64,000 bases of DNA, taken from positions 2,108,001-2,172,000 of the forward strand of contig NZ_CP195158.1 of NCBI RefSeq assembly GCF_051200825.1, read 5' to 3'. Source of the stretch: Formosa sp030427735. Its GTDB lineage: Bacteria; Bacteroidota; Bacteroidia; Flavobacteriales; Flavobacteriaceae. A program made the position numbers and the translations under genes. Position 1 is the stretch's first letter, and each line of letters begins with the position of its first letter. Positions 27,201-36,190 of the stretch are shown here, in pieces. A model generated the notes under the pieces. That model was not told the origin of the DNA. It did no database searches and saw only the letters and a list, made by a program, of their open reading frames with translations.

Positions 27201-30200
27201 TTTACTAACATATCGATTACAAGCACCAGTCCGCAATTCGAATTGGTAGGATATGCGCCTTGGCAAATTGCAGCAAAACAGTTTGTAGATGTAACCATTA
27301 AATACACACCTGGACAACAAACAGGAAACGATAATGGGGTGCTTAAAATCTCGTCGGCTTCAAATTCAGAATCTGCTAATATCATTTTATTTGGTGTAAG
27401 CACAGAGCCAGGTAAAATTGTGGTAACGCCACAAGAGCAAACTATAGATAATCTTACTATTGGCGATGCCGTTACTGCCAATATTAGTGTTAAAAACGAA
27501 GGTGCTTCAGCCTTAAGATATTTCATTCCTAATTTCGATACTCAAGGTATAGGAAACGATTGGGAAGAAGACTACAGCGCTGCGGGATATAAATTCAGAT
27601 CTAACCACAACGGAGAATCTTCACCTATAGCATTCGCATACGAAGACATTTCTGCCACAGGAGAAAATATTACGCAATATTTTAAAGATAATGGTAATGT
27701 GTACAAGAGTGTAGATATGGGCTTCCGTTTTCCTTATTACAAGCAACAACTAAGTACTTTATACATTGCCAAAGGAGGTTTTACTACTTTCGACGACAGT
27801 TTAAACCCTGTTAATAATCCTGATTTAGATGGTGCTCCATGGACACCAAAAGGATATATTTCTCCAATAGGTACTTGGGTAGATTTAACCATTGGAGGTA
27901 CCATTTATTACCAAGTTAAGCCCGATCGTGTAATTGTACAGTACGACAACATACCTGATGGTATAGGCGGCTCTATTAGCGCACAAATGGTATTATTTAA
28001 AGACGGAAACATTCGTTTTTATTATAACAATGTTACTTTTGCCGAAAATAACTTAGGGTATTTAAACATTCTTATTGAAGACTTCGATCAAGAAGAAGGT
28101 ATTTTATATAACAATTACGATAACCAAAATCCTGTTTATACAGGTATGGCCATTGGTTACGACTACCCTGGTCCAGATATTATTACTGGTATAACAAATG
28201 GTAGTGGTATTTTATTACCTGGCGATCAAGCCGAACTAAGCATTAGTTTAGCTACAGATGATTTAAACGAAGGGATTACAAATCGTTACATAAACATTAT
28301 TTCTAACGATCCATCGGCACCACAAACCATTGCTCTTGTTCAGTTAAATATAACAGATGGTGGTACGCCAAACGTTTCGATATCGGAAACAGAAATCGAT
28401 TTTGGTGCTGTTTTTCAAGGTTTAAAAACTTCTAGAACTTTCATTTTAAATAACGAAGGTACTGCCGATGCTTCAATTACAGCGTTTACGCAAAGCACAA
28501 ACAACTTTATCGTTACAGGAGAAACTTCTGGAACGGTAGCCGCTGCTTCGTCTTTAGTTTTTGATGTAGAAATGCCAACCGATGTAGTTGGAGATTTTAA
28601 TGACTTTATAAGTATAACAACAGACGAAGGTTCTAGCTTCGAGATTAATATTAAAGGTTCTGTCTTAGATCCGCCTGCTATAGATGTAGATCTTACACCT
28701 TTAACGGAAACCTTAAATTATGGAGAAACAGCTTCGCACGAACTGAACATCTCTAACCCAGGAAAAGCCGATCTAGAATTTGTTGCCACAGGAAACGCTT
28801 GGTTATCTCTAGGAAACAAATTGGAAACCAGCAATGGTTTGGCCAACTACAGCTATTCGGTAGATATGTATAATACTGGCGAAAATTACAATTGGTTAGA
28901 CATTCGTTCAACAGGAACACAACTACCGCATATTCAAAACGATTTTTATAATCCAGATGAATTTTACAGAGCGTTAACACTAACCAATCCTATTCAGTTT
29001 TATGGCGAAGATTATACAACCATTTACATCGCTGAAAACGGTGCCATTTTTCTTGAAAAACCAACAGAAACTATAATTAACGGAGATACTTTCCCATCAG
29101 AGTATGCCGATAAAATTATAGCACCATATTGGACATTTGGAGGTTTTAACACCTACTTATTCGATGCTGCCGAAGTTGGTGTTTTTTACACCGAAGACGA
29201 CTCCAAAACCGTAATTTCTTGGGAATATTTACTTGATAATTTTGGAGGTATTGGAGCACCAATGTCTGCACAGGTTATTTTCTACAAGAACGGCACTATG
29301 AAATTCCAATATAAATTAAATGGTAATTTCGATTTTTCATCTAATTATACCGTAATAGGACTTCAAGACAAAACTAAAGACGATAGTGTTTTATTATCGC
29401 AACGTAGCACCTTGGCGCATGGCAGTGGCTTGGCATATATTTTATCGCCTGCTGAAAAGCACATTGTTGCTCCTGGAGAAACTTTAAGCACATTTGTTAA
29501 TATAGATGCTGGTAGTGTGTATGCTGGCACTTATACAGATGCCATTAAATTAAGAACCAATGTTCCTAATTTCGAAAACTTAGAAAAACCTGTAACCTTA
29601 ACCGTAAACGGAGACGCCAAAATAACGCCGTCTACCGAAGTTATTGATTATGGTAGCATTATGGCCTATACCACTAGCGAAGGTCCAAAATCGTACATTC
29701 GCGAATTCGATATCCATAATACAGGTGTTGCCGTTTTAGACCTATCTGGCATAACCCTAGCAGAAAACAGCGAAAATTACACCGTAGAACTGTATGTTTA
29801 CGACGATTGGTTTGGATCTTGGTATTGGAGTAATGTAGACTTTTTATGGAATTGGCCATCGTTACAACCAGGTAACAGTGCAAAATTCCGTATTACTTAC
29901 ACCCCGCAAAATGCAGGAGACATCACCAACGAACTTATAGTAAGCAGCAGTTTACCAGAAGCATTACATATTCCTGTTACTGCTACAGTTACCTTACCTC
30001 CTGTTTTTGGTACCGATACTTCAGAAATTTACAGTAGCATAGCTACACCAACTGGAACCGATACGCAAACAGCCACATTTAACAATGCTGAAGGTTCGGG
30101 AGATTTAACATTTGGTCTGAGTTTGGATTATTTAAGAGAAGCTTTGGAGACATCATCTACGTCTGAAAACCAAACATTAGGTTCTTTTGCAAATCATAAA

Positions 30201-31757
30201 AACTTAGCACTACAACTTGCGGCAAGTAATTTAAATGCTTCGACTACCGAAACGTCTAGAGATTACAACAGAACTTTAGCACACGATTCTAAAACCACTC
30301 CAGACACCTTTATTGGCTTTGGCGGTGCAACAGACTTTATAAGTTCTACACGTTTTAATGCTGGTGCCGAAGGCTTTACCTTATCGCACATTCAAACCTT
30401 TATTAAGGCAGATGAGTTGTTAGAAGGTACAATTGAATACGAAATTAGAGCTGGTGGCACGACTATAGCCGATGCTACTATTTTAGGTTCGGGCAACTTC
30501 AACTACAATATAACAGAAGGAACAGAATCTGAAATTACTATTGCATTAAATCAATCGTATGCTATGTATCCTAATGAAGAATTTTATATCATCTTAAAAT
30601 TCCCATTCGATTTAGCCTATCCACAAAGTGTAGTAACAGGATTAGATACTGTGCCTGGTAGATTTACAACATTAGACAACAACCAGTGGTTAGACCTTCA
30701 AGAAATATATCCAGATTACGGTTGGATGGTAAGAGCTTTAGAAGAAACTTACACGACTAACGCTTGGGTAACTGTAGAAGACGTAATCGATCCTAATATT
30801 GCTGTTGGTGCATCTAAAAATGTAACTTTAGACTTCTTTGCTGCAAACGCAAAAGCTGGAGACCAACACGCTAAATTAGTGGTGAAAACCAACGATCCGT
30901 TTAAACCAGTAGCGCAAATTCCGGTTACACTTCATGTTAATCAAGCACCTGGCATTGCGGATATCCCTGAATTAATTGTTATTAACGAAGGCGAAACAAC
31001 AACCCACAGCTTTACTATTGTCGATACAGAAAACGATGAGCTTAGCGTTAATTTACAAAATGCACCTAGCTGGATAAACCATACCTTAGATAACAATACA
31101 CTTACATTTACCATGACGCCAGATCACGAAAGTGAAGGTGTATACATCGTAAATGTTTTGGTAAGCGATGTTAATGGTGCAAGTACTACAGAAACTGTAA
31201 CTATAGAAGTTATGGATGCCAACCGCGCTCCTGAAGCTTTAGATTTTACAGAGCTGAACTACGAGACTATAAACATGTACGATAACTTAAGCTTTACCGA
31301 TTTCTTTGTAGATCCAGATGGCGACGAAATGACTTTTAATGTATCTGTAACCGATGCCTCTATCGTTAATGCCTTTACTTCTGGTGCTAATTTTATATTA
31401 CAAACGCTGTTGGAAGGGTCTACAACCTTAAAGCTAACTGCAACAGATAGTTTTGGTGCAAGTACCGAAATAGAAGTTACAGTAAATGTCGGGCAAAGTT
31501 TAGGTATAGATCATGAAAATACACTAGGACTACAACTATATCCTAACCCTGCATCTAGTGTTTTAAACATCGCTGCTCAAGTTTCAATTTCAACAATAGA
31601 AATATATAGTATTAACGGACAGTTGGTGTTAAGACAAGAATTGGAAAACACAAACCGTAAAACAAGTATTAATGTTTCTAAATTAGAAGATGGCGTGTAT
31701 TTTATAAAAGCATACGCTACCCAAGGTACTTCTAATTTCAAATTTGTTAAACAGTAA
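24285..31757 (+). CDS. giant S8 (subtilisin-family) peptidase with T9SS sorting domain
   Basis: 2490-aa secreted protease. It has a signal peptide ending TFAQ, an inhibitor-like propeptide (to about 165) and an S8 catalytic domain (about 170-500) with Asp210 (VHDEGVD), His265 (HGTHVAG) and Ser442 (GTSMACPH). An fn3 domain follows (about 510-610). The long stalk contains three choice-of-anchor/ASH-type repeats (DFGSVFQG, IDFGAVFQG, IDYGSIMAY). It also contains two nidogen-like beta modules (around 1085-1390 and 1500-1740, marked by TLYIAKGGFTTF and TIYIAENGAIFL). Cadherin-like domains come near 2220-2400. The last about 75 residues form a type A T9SS C-terminal domain (LQLYPNPASSVLNI, LEDGVYFIKAY). 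It should be exported by T9SS and attached to or released from the cell surface. Its substrate is unknown; the length is far beyond typical subtilases. Confidence 0.93.
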   Translation: MTHIYKTTIKTIATLFVLFFATLTFAQSNSAYNARGEKQGVVRIKVNKATASILKQSHFKTKRGVITTGVSAIDAVSSQSQASQVSRLFPENPNPKLEAKLRKHGLDLWYEIQINPNQDVAQVAKQYQSLGEVSIAETERLKIVSNYTPIEKLGAINTFMTAPFNDPYLSEQWHYNNTGQTGFAGGADVNLYKAWETTAGSSNVIVSVHDEGVDTEHEDLMDNIWINEAELNGTDGVDDDGNGFIDDVYGWNFVKNSNVMDADVHGTHVAGTVAAVNNNGIGVAGVAGGTGNYDGAKIMSLKIIGGQGAAANSFVYAADNGAVISQNSWGYTVPGNTEQAVRDAINYFIAEAGDYDGSPMKGGIVIFAAGNANSDSQWYPGYYPEVFTVSALGPEGKKASYSNFGTWVDIAAPGGDIAMYGNENGVLSTLPNNKIGYLDGTSMACPHISGIAALALANATKQITPEELQQKLLTGTSNIDVLNPDYIGKLGQLSDAYLAIQNNQEIAPEAVSDLTVDGLAQEFATLSWTVPSDKDDNTPYNFTVYYSDKEITNENYASADKVETVNNSNAGEKITYTLENLYGLTTYHFAISATDRWGNVSLLSNIVSGTTNAGPQINVDENSKAITLNIDALTSVTGTHDINILNEAEGTLRWDYEARHTSTALSYSRTAAYQPKGKTKTPANATIGKQDLPTAKSGANAIPSPMRFEPNSLQYYLYETNIIGEEDTEIPNSSATKFVVSNEDGFNLTDVKSYLKFDPELGPVTVEIYKGEQLNRDNLMLSQEYTYYANEQHYAYIKLNEQLYFEQGETFWIVFHVPAGNLYPLGLGPKADLTDTSHNNCFMSFDGGATWGNLADLIESEDYVWVVAATSNNEFLGEYLTLNPDSGEILGNENAQTTLTANAANLINGTYTANVILKSNDGKQPELRLPITLNVENQQPVLSAVSELDFGSVFQGKSKELTFTLTNTGLGNFTNISITSTSPQFELVGYAPWQIAAKQFVDVTIKYTPGQQTGNDNGVLKISSASNSESANIILFGVSTEPGKIVVTPQEQTIDNLTIGDAVTANISVKNEGASALRYFIPNFDTQGIGNDWEEDYSAAGYKFRSNHNGESSPIAFAYEDISATGENITQYFKDNGNVYKSVDMGFRFPYYKQQLSTLYIAKGGFTTFDDSLNPVNNPDLDGAPWTPKGYISPIGTWVDLTIGGTIYYQVKPDRVIVQYDNIPDGIGGSISAQMVLFKDGNIRFYYNNVTFAENNLGYLNILIEDFDQEEGILYNNYDNQNPVYTGMAIGYDYPGPDIITGITNGSGILLPGDQAELSISLATDDLNEGITNRYINIISNDPSAPQTIALVQLNITDGGTPNVSISETEIDFGAVFQGLKTSRTFILNNEGTADASITAFTQSTNNFIVTGETSGTVAAASSLVFDVEMPTDVVGDFNDFISITTDEGSSFEINIKGSVLDPPAIDVDLTPLTETLNYGETASHELNISNPGKADLEFVATGNAWLSLGNKLETSNGLANYSYSVDMYNTGENYNWLDIRSTGTQLPHIQNDFYNPDEFYRALTLTNPIQFYGEDYTTIYIAENGAIFLEKPTETIINGDTFPSEYADKIIAPYWTFGGFNTYLFDAAEVGVFYTEDDSKTVISWEYLLDNFGGIGAPMSAQVIFYKNGTMKFQYKLNGNFDFSSNYTVIGLQDKTKDDSVLLSQRSTLAHGSGLAYILSPAEKHIVAPGETLSTFVNIDAGSVYAGTYTDAIKLRTNVPNFENLEKPVTLTVNGDAKITPSTEVIDYGSIMAYTTSEGPKSYIREFDIHNTGVAVLDLSGITLAENSENYTVELYVYDDWFGSWYWSNVDFLWNWPSLQPGNSAKFRITYTPQNAGDITNELIVSSSLPEALHIPVTATVTLPPVFGTDTSEIYSSIATPTGTDTQTATFNNAEGSGDLTFGLSLDYLREALETSSTSENQTLGSFANHKNLALQLAASNLNASTTETSRDYNRTLAHDSKTTPDTFIGFGGATDFISSTRFNAGAEGFTLSHIQTFIKADELLEGTIEYEIRAGGTTIADATILGSGNFNYNITEGTESEITIALNQSYAMYPNEEFYIILKFPFDLAYPQSVVTGLDTVPGRFTTLDNNQWLDLQEIYPDYGWMVRALEETYTTNAWVTVEDVIDPNIAVGASKNVTLDFFAANAKAGDQHAKLVVKTNDPFKPVAQIPVTLHVNQAPGIADIPELIVINEGETTTHSFTIVDTENDELSVNLQNAPSWINHTLDNNTLTFTMTPDHESEGVYIVNVLVSDVNGASTTETVTIEVMDANRAPEALDFTELNYETINMYDNLSFTDFFVDPDGDEMTFNVSVTDASIVNAFTSGANFILQTLLEGSTTLKLTATDSFGASTEIEVTVNVGQSLGIDHENTLGLQLYPNPASSVLNIAAQVSISTIEIYSINGQLVLRQELENTNRKTSINVSKLEDGVYFIKAYATQGTSNFKFVKQ

Positions 31758-31780
31758 TCATTTTTCTACATGCTTAAACG

Positions 31781-31811
31781 CTCCCCAACGTTTTTTTTAC
31801 AACTTGGGGAG
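31781..31811 (+). terminator. hairpin after the subtilase gene
   Basis: Perfect 8-bp stem CTCCCCAA (31781-31788) and TTGGGGAG (31804-31811) with a 15-nt T-rich loop, 24 nt after the stop. The downstream T run is weak, so termination is only likely. Confidence 0.55.
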
Positions 31812-32229
31812 GTTTAAAAACTAGTTAATGACAACTTACAAGATAGACAAACATCTAAAACTGTTTGAAAATCTTAATAAGACTCTAATTTAAATTCAAA
31901 GGGGGCTTTTAAATTAGATAGATGCCTAATACGCATCGCCATTTTTTTAAACGAAGCGGGTTCTTTACAACCTACAAATACCGTTTGATTAATTATTTTT
32001 TTTGATAAAACCGCTTGCTTTGGCAAGCGGTTTTTCTATATATAAACATCAATTTCCTCTATACACTGCATAAACACCCTCTATTGTTAATTTAACAATT
32101 TTACCGTTAATTCATTAAACAGTACGCAAAAACACCTGCTAAAAACGCTATAAAACTGTTCAAATTTTGATAACTCGCATATTTTAGTATTATGTAGGTG
32201 TAATAAATTTTTAACTTAAAAAAGAACTA
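31812..32229. other. intergenic region between subtilase and proC
   Basis: About 420 nt without a convincing gene. The only strong structure is the terminator at 32007-32035. The last 70 nt contain TTTG (32166-32169) followed about 18-19 nt later by weak -7-like sequence, a possible but poor proC promoter. Confidence 0.35.
32007..32035 (+). terminator. strong rho-independent terminator
   Basis: Stem CCGCTTGC (32011-32018) and GCAAGCGG (32023-32030), 4-nt loop TTTG, extended by AAAA before and TTTTT after. It is symmetric, so it can act on both strands. It separates the subtilase unit from proC. Confidence 0.85.
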
Positions 32230-33039
32230 ATGAAATTATTAGTAATTGGAGCGGGAAATATGGGACTTACCTATGCCGAAGCCATGTCGAAATCGAAACT
32301 TCTAAAAAAAAGAAACATCATGATTTTAGACAGCTCGGATGAGAAAATTGAAAGTCTTAATAAAGTCTCTCATTTCGATGTCTTCAAAGATCCTAAAGAC
32401 TGCGTACCACAAGCAGATTTAATTTTTCTAGCCGTAAAACCCTACCACGTAGACGATTTATTTTCGAAAATAGCACCTATGGTAACTCCTGGGCAAATTG
32501 CTATTTCGTTAATGGCAGGTGTAACTATTAGTTATATCCAAGACGGATTAGGCCTAGAAAAAGTAGTAAGAACAATGCCTAATTTACCAGCCAAAGTTGG
32601 CAAAGGTTTAACCTCGTACACCGCCTCTAAATCGGTATCCAGAATCGAATTATTAACCATAGAAAACCTGTTAAACACCACAGGAAAATCTATTTTAGTA
32701 AGCAACGAAAACTTTATAGACGCCTCTACTGGTATCTCTGGTAGCGGTCCTGCATACGTATTCTATTTTATGCAAAGTATGATGGAAGCTGCATTACAAA
32801 TGGGCTTTTCTAAAAACGACTCTAAAGTTTTAGTAAGTCAAACCTTTACAGGGGCAGTAGACTTATTTAACCAAAACGATTTATCGCCAAATACCTGGAT
32901 GGAGCGTGTGGCCTCTAAAGGAGGTACAACAAGAGCTGCATTAGATAGTATGGACGATAATAATGTAAACGAATTAATTAAAGAAGCAGCTTTCGCCGCT
33001 TTTAACAGAGCAATAGAACTAGGTAATGGAGACAAATAA
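32230..33039 (+). CDS. proC: pyrroline-5-carboxylate reductase
   Basis: 269-aa enzyme reducing 1-pyrroline-5-carboxylate to L-proline with NAD(P)H, the last step of proline synthesis. The N-terminal Rossmann motif VIGAGNMG (residues 5-12), LAVKP, SLMAGV and the C-terminal GSGPAYVFYFM and ASKGGTTRAALD signatures are all present. Length is normal. It is first of proC-proB-proA and overlaps proB by 14 nt, indicating translational coupling. Confidence 0.97.
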   Translation: MKLLVIGAGNMGLTYAEAMSKSKLLKKRNIMILDSSDEKIESLNKVSHFDVFKDPKDCVPQADLIFLAVKPYHVDDLFSKIAPMVTPGQIAISLMAGVTISYIQDGLGLEKVVRTMPNLPAKVGKGLTSYTASKSVSRIELLTIENLLNTTGKSILVSNENFIDASTGISGSGPAYVFYFMQSMMEAALQMGFSKNDSKVLVSQTFTGAVDLFNQNDLSPNTWMERVASKGGTTRAALDSMDDNNVNELIKEAAFAAFNRAIELGNGDK

Positions 33040-33814
33040 TAAAAAGTACAAACAAAAAATCGTTATAAAGGTTGGTACCAATGTAATGACCAATAAAGAC
33101 AACCGTATTGTACGCCCGGTTTTAGAACGCCTTGTAAAACAAATTGCCGAGTTGTACGAACGCGATATAATTACCGTATTGGTATCGTCGGGTTCTGTAA
33201 TTGCCGGAAAAGAAGTTTTAGGCAGTTCAGACATTAAAGATAAAGCTTCCAGACGTCAAGTATATTCGGCTATTGGCCAACCACGTATGATGCGCTTGTA
33301 TTACAACATCTTTCACGATTACGGTATGAAATGTGCACAAGTGCTTCCTACAAAAAACGATTTTAATCCGGGAGAACACCGTAGTAACATGAAAAATTGT
33401 TACGAAAATTTATTAGCAGAAGGTGTAATTCCTATTGCAAATGAAGACGATACCGTATCGTTAACCCACGCCATGTTTTCCGACAACGACGAATTGGCGA
33501 GTTTAATTGCAGAACTTATCGATGCCGATAAACTCATCATCCTTACAGATATCGATGGTTTGTTTGACGGTCATCCAGAAGCAGACGATTCGTCTTTAGT
33601 CGAAGAAGTAGGCATCAACGAAAATGTGAATCATTTTATAAGCGAAAGTAATAAAGGCGAAGCCGAAGGCCGAGGCGGTATGCTTTCTAAGCTGAATTAC
33701 GCCAAGAAAACCGCGGCTAAAAACATTCCAACCATAATTGCTAATGGTAAAAACGAAAATACCATTATAGATATTATTGAAGGAAAAGCCATAGGAACCA
33801 AAGTAGAAATTTAA
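33026..33814 (+). CDS. proB: glutamate 5-kinase, short form without PUA domain
   Basis: 262-aa amino-acid kinase converting L-glutamate to glutamyl-5-phosphate. The KVGTNVMT nucleotide-binding start, LVSSGSVIAGK, the NEDDTVS and FSDNDELAS region, LTDIDGL and GRGGMLSKL are family motifs. It stops after the kinase domain: the roughly 100-aa PUA domain of E. coli ProB is absent, as is common in flavobacteria. Proline feedback control may therefore differ. It overlaps proC and is 9 nt before proA. Confidence 0.96.
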   Translation: METNNKKYKQKIVIKVGTNVMTNKDNRIVRPVLERLVKQIAELYERDIITVLVSSGSVIAGKEVLGSSDIKDKASRRQVYSAIGQPRMMRLYYNIFHDYGMKCAQVLPTKNDFNPGEHRSNMKNCYENLLAEGVIPIANEDDTVSLTHAMFSDNDELASLIAELIDADKLIILTDIDGLFDGHPEADDSSLVEEVGINENVNHFISESNKGEAEGRGGMLSKLNYAKKTAAKNIPTIIANGKNENTIIDIIEGKAIGTKVEI

Positions 33815-33823
33815 AAAACACTC

Positions 33824-35023
33824 ATGAAATTATTAAAAACCGACTTAAAAAATAATGTGCTACAATCTATGATTGAACTATTGGACACCCAAAGAGCACA
33901 ACTTTTAAGCGCGAACAAAAAAGATTTAGAAGCATTTAACAAAGACGACCAAGCCATGTACGATAGGTTAATCGTAGATGACAAAAAGATAGATGGCATG
34001 ATAACCGCAGTAAAAGAAGTCATGCTACAAGACGACCCTATTGGACAAACCATTTCGCACAGATTGCTAGACAATGGTTTAGAAATAACCAATAAAACAG
34101 CTCCTTTTGGTACCATTATGATTATTTACGAATCTAGACCAGATGTTACCATAGAAGCTGCTGTACTAGCCTTTAAAGCCAACAACAAAATTTTATTAAA
34201 AGGTGGTAAAGAAGCCATAAACAGTAATAAAGTTTTGGTAGATTTTTGGCATCAGGCATTAAAAACCCATGGTTTAGATACCAATTACATTCAGCTATTA
34301 ACCTTAAATCGTGAAGAAACTCAGAACTTCTTAAAAAATCCGTCAGAGAAATTAGACTTGATTGTGCCTCGCGGTGGCGAACGTTTAATTCAGTTTGTAA
34401 AAGAACATGCCCGCTGTGCCGTATTGGTAAGTGGCCGTGGAAATAACTTTATGTTTATTGATAAAACTGCCGATTGGGACAATACTTTAAAAGTGGTTTT
34501 AAACGCTAAAACCGATAAAATTTCGGCCTGTAATGCTTTAGACAAAATTCTAGTGCATAAAGACATTCCGAATTACGAACAAAAATTAAAAGATTTAGAA
34601 GCTACTTTAAAAGCTAAAGATGTAGAAATCTTAGTAGATTCTGAAACTCAAAATACTCTTAAAGACGCCGCTCTAGTTCCAAACGAATCGGTTTGGCACG
34701 AAGAGTTTCTCGCTTTAAAATGCTGTATTGGCACTGTAGCTTCGTTAGATGAAGCCATTACTAAAATTAATACTTTTTCTGGTGGGCACTCGGCAACTAT
34801 TATGACCAATAGCAAGGAAAAAGCTATAACATTTATGGAAGCAGTAGACTGTGCTGCTGTGTACCAAAATGCCTCTACCCGATTTACCGATGGTGGTAAA
34901 ATGGGTGTTGGTGCAGAACTTGCCATTAGTACCGATAAATTACACCACAGAGGGCCATTAGGTCTTAAAGAATTGGTGACAAATAAATATTACATATTTG
35001 GAGACGGACACGTTCGCGTTTAA
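33824..35023 (+). CDS. proA: glutamate-5-semialdehyde dehydrogenase (gamma-glutamyl phosphate reductase)
   Basis: 399-aa NADPH-dependent aldehyde dehydrogenase-fold enzyme reducing glutamyl-5-phosphate to the semialdehyde, which cyclises to the ProC substrate. Visible features are APFGTIMIIYESRPDVT, LLKGGKEAINSN, VPRGGERLIQFV, the region with the expected catalytic Cys in DKISACNALDKILVH, and the C-terminal NASTRFTDGGKMGVGAE. Length is typical. It is the last gene of the proline operon, followed by a clear terminator. Confidence 0.97.
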   Translation: MKLLKTDLKNNVLQSMIELLDTQRAQLLSANKKDLEAFNKDDQAMYDRLIVDDKKIDGMITAVKEVMLQDDPIGQTISHRLLDNGLEITNKTAPFGTIMIIYESRPDVTIEAAVLAFKANNKILLKGGKEAINSNKVLVDFWHQALKTHGLDTNYIQLLTLNREETQNFLKNPSEKLDLIVPRGGERLIQFVKEHARCAVLVSGRGNNFMFIDKTADWDNTLKVVLNAKTDKISACNALDKILVHKDIPNYEQKLKDLEATLKAKDVEILVDSETQNTLKDAALVPNESVWHEEFLALKCCIGTVASLDEAITKINTFSGGHSATIMTNSKEKAITFMEAVDCAAVYQNASTRFTDGGKMGVGAELAISTDKLHHRGPLGLKELVTNKYYIFGDGHVRV

Positions 35024-35048
35024 TCCACTTCTAAATTCTATATAATGC

Positions 35049-35075
35049 AAAAGGCTACCATTTGGGTAGCCTTTT
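35049..35075. terminator. bidirectional terminator of the proline operon
   Basis: Stem AAAAGGCTACC (35049-35059) and GGTAGCCTTTT (35065-35075), loop ATTTG. It is symmetric and lies between the convergent proA and lipoprotein genes, so it can serve both. Confidence 0.85.
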
Positions 35076-35092
35076 ACTTTGTAAGTATAAAA

Positions 35093-35848
35093 TCATTTAA
35101 TGTGATATAGTTCTAGTTCTAAATAACCACCTGCTTTGTTATTATTATTTACATCATCAAAACTAAACGTGTGATTAGACCATTGCCCTTGAAATTTAAC
35201 TTGTCTGCTATTTGCATTGTGTTCTTTTAATTTAACACTAAAATTTCTATAAACTTTAGAGCCATCTGCAGCTTTTAAATAATAATACCCTTGTATGTGC
35301 TCTGCATCAACCCAAGACCATTTCCCTAAATACTCAGCCCCTAATGGAAAATCATCGTTAAAAATTGATCCTTCTTTAGAAAACCGCAACTGTCCATATT
35401 CAAAACCTTCATTAGGAAAAGCAACGCCTGGACTGTAACTGTTATATTTAATTTTAAAGTTACCACCTAATCTAACATCTAAAACCAATTTTCTAGTTTT
35501 AGAATGCAAACCATTATCGATTTTCACTGTTAAAAAATACACTCCCAGTCCTAAAGTACTATTCCAAAACACTTCTCCTGTACTGGCGTCTACATCTATA
35601 CCTGGATACCCTTTCTCTAAAGTAACAATACCTTCTTTACCATCCCAATTAATTTCAGGTTCTTCGGATATTCCGGAATCAAAAACATCAGTTTCTATTC
35701 TAGGGTTTTGATATAAAAGCTTCAATTTATTTTCACTTGTAATATCGTAATTAGATTGTTCGTTATCTGATACCGAATCGTCAGTTGAGCATGCCATGAA
35801 TCCGCCGCACGCAAAACCTAATACTAACATAATTTTTAAAATTTTCAT
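35093..35848 (-). CDS. predicted lipoprotein of unknown function
   Basis: 251 aa from the ATG at 35848 (MKILKIMLVLGFACGGFMAC, lipobox ending at Cys20); an in-frame ATG at 35884 would add 12 unlikely residues. After a Ser/Asp/Asn-rich linker, about residues 75-125 resemble a putative-Ig or cadherin-like segment (GYPGIDVDASTGEVFWNS, LGVYFLTVKIDNG). This is followed by a beta-rich C-terminal domain that I do not recognise (GNFKIKYNSYSPGVAFP to GGYLELELYHIK). Probably outer-membrane or surface located. It stands alone, convergent with proA, and is not obviously part of either PUL. Confidence 0.7.
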   Translation of the reverse strand: MKILKIMLVLGFACGGFMACSTDDSVSDNEQSNYDITSENKLKLLYQNPRIETDVFDSGISEEPEINWDGKEGIVTLEKGYPGIDVDASTGEVFWNSTLGLGVYFLTVKIDNGLHSKTRKLVLDVRLGGNFKIKYNSYSPGVAFPNEGFEYGQLRFSKEGSIFNDDFPLGAEYLGKWSWVDAEHIQGYYYLKAADGSKVYRNFSVKLKEHNANSRQVKFQGQWSNHTFSFDDVNNNNKAGGYLELELYHIK

Positions 35849-35884
35849 ACCAATCTCTTTTATAGTTAATAATATGGCGTACAA

Positions 35885-36190
35885 TTCACATTCGTTATAT
35901 TACGAACATATTCGCCGATTTTGCTATAAAAAGAGCTTAGGAAAACTTCACCTTATTAAATTAAATAAAATATACTAACCATAGTTTTATGGTAGATGAA
36001 CAGCACACATAAGCAAACAGAAATACGGTTTTAGCACATCAACAACAAAGCGTACTAAAATTCAAGGGTAAACCCCTATAAAAATTACGTTGTTATTTTT
36101 TAATTTTAAAAAGAAAACCTAACATTTAGTCTATACAAGATATAATAGTATTAAAAATAGCTCTCCCTATGACTGTTTATTATACAGATC
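35885..36190. other. divergent intergenic region, lipoprotein and LytTR regulator
   Basis: AT-rich. A small inverted repeat TTCGT/ACGAA lies near 35893-35910, close to the lipoprotein start. No gene, RNA or strong promoter could be supported. Confidence 0.3.

Noticed and set aside
27095..27526. 143-codon open frame on the minus strand
   Set aside because: It lies inside the giant subtilase gene on the opposite strand, with low-complexity translation and no start context.
31812..32006. Possible small RNA or riboswitch before proC
   Set aside because: No conserved fold recognised; only a downstream terminator is clear, which is explained by separation of the two transcription units.
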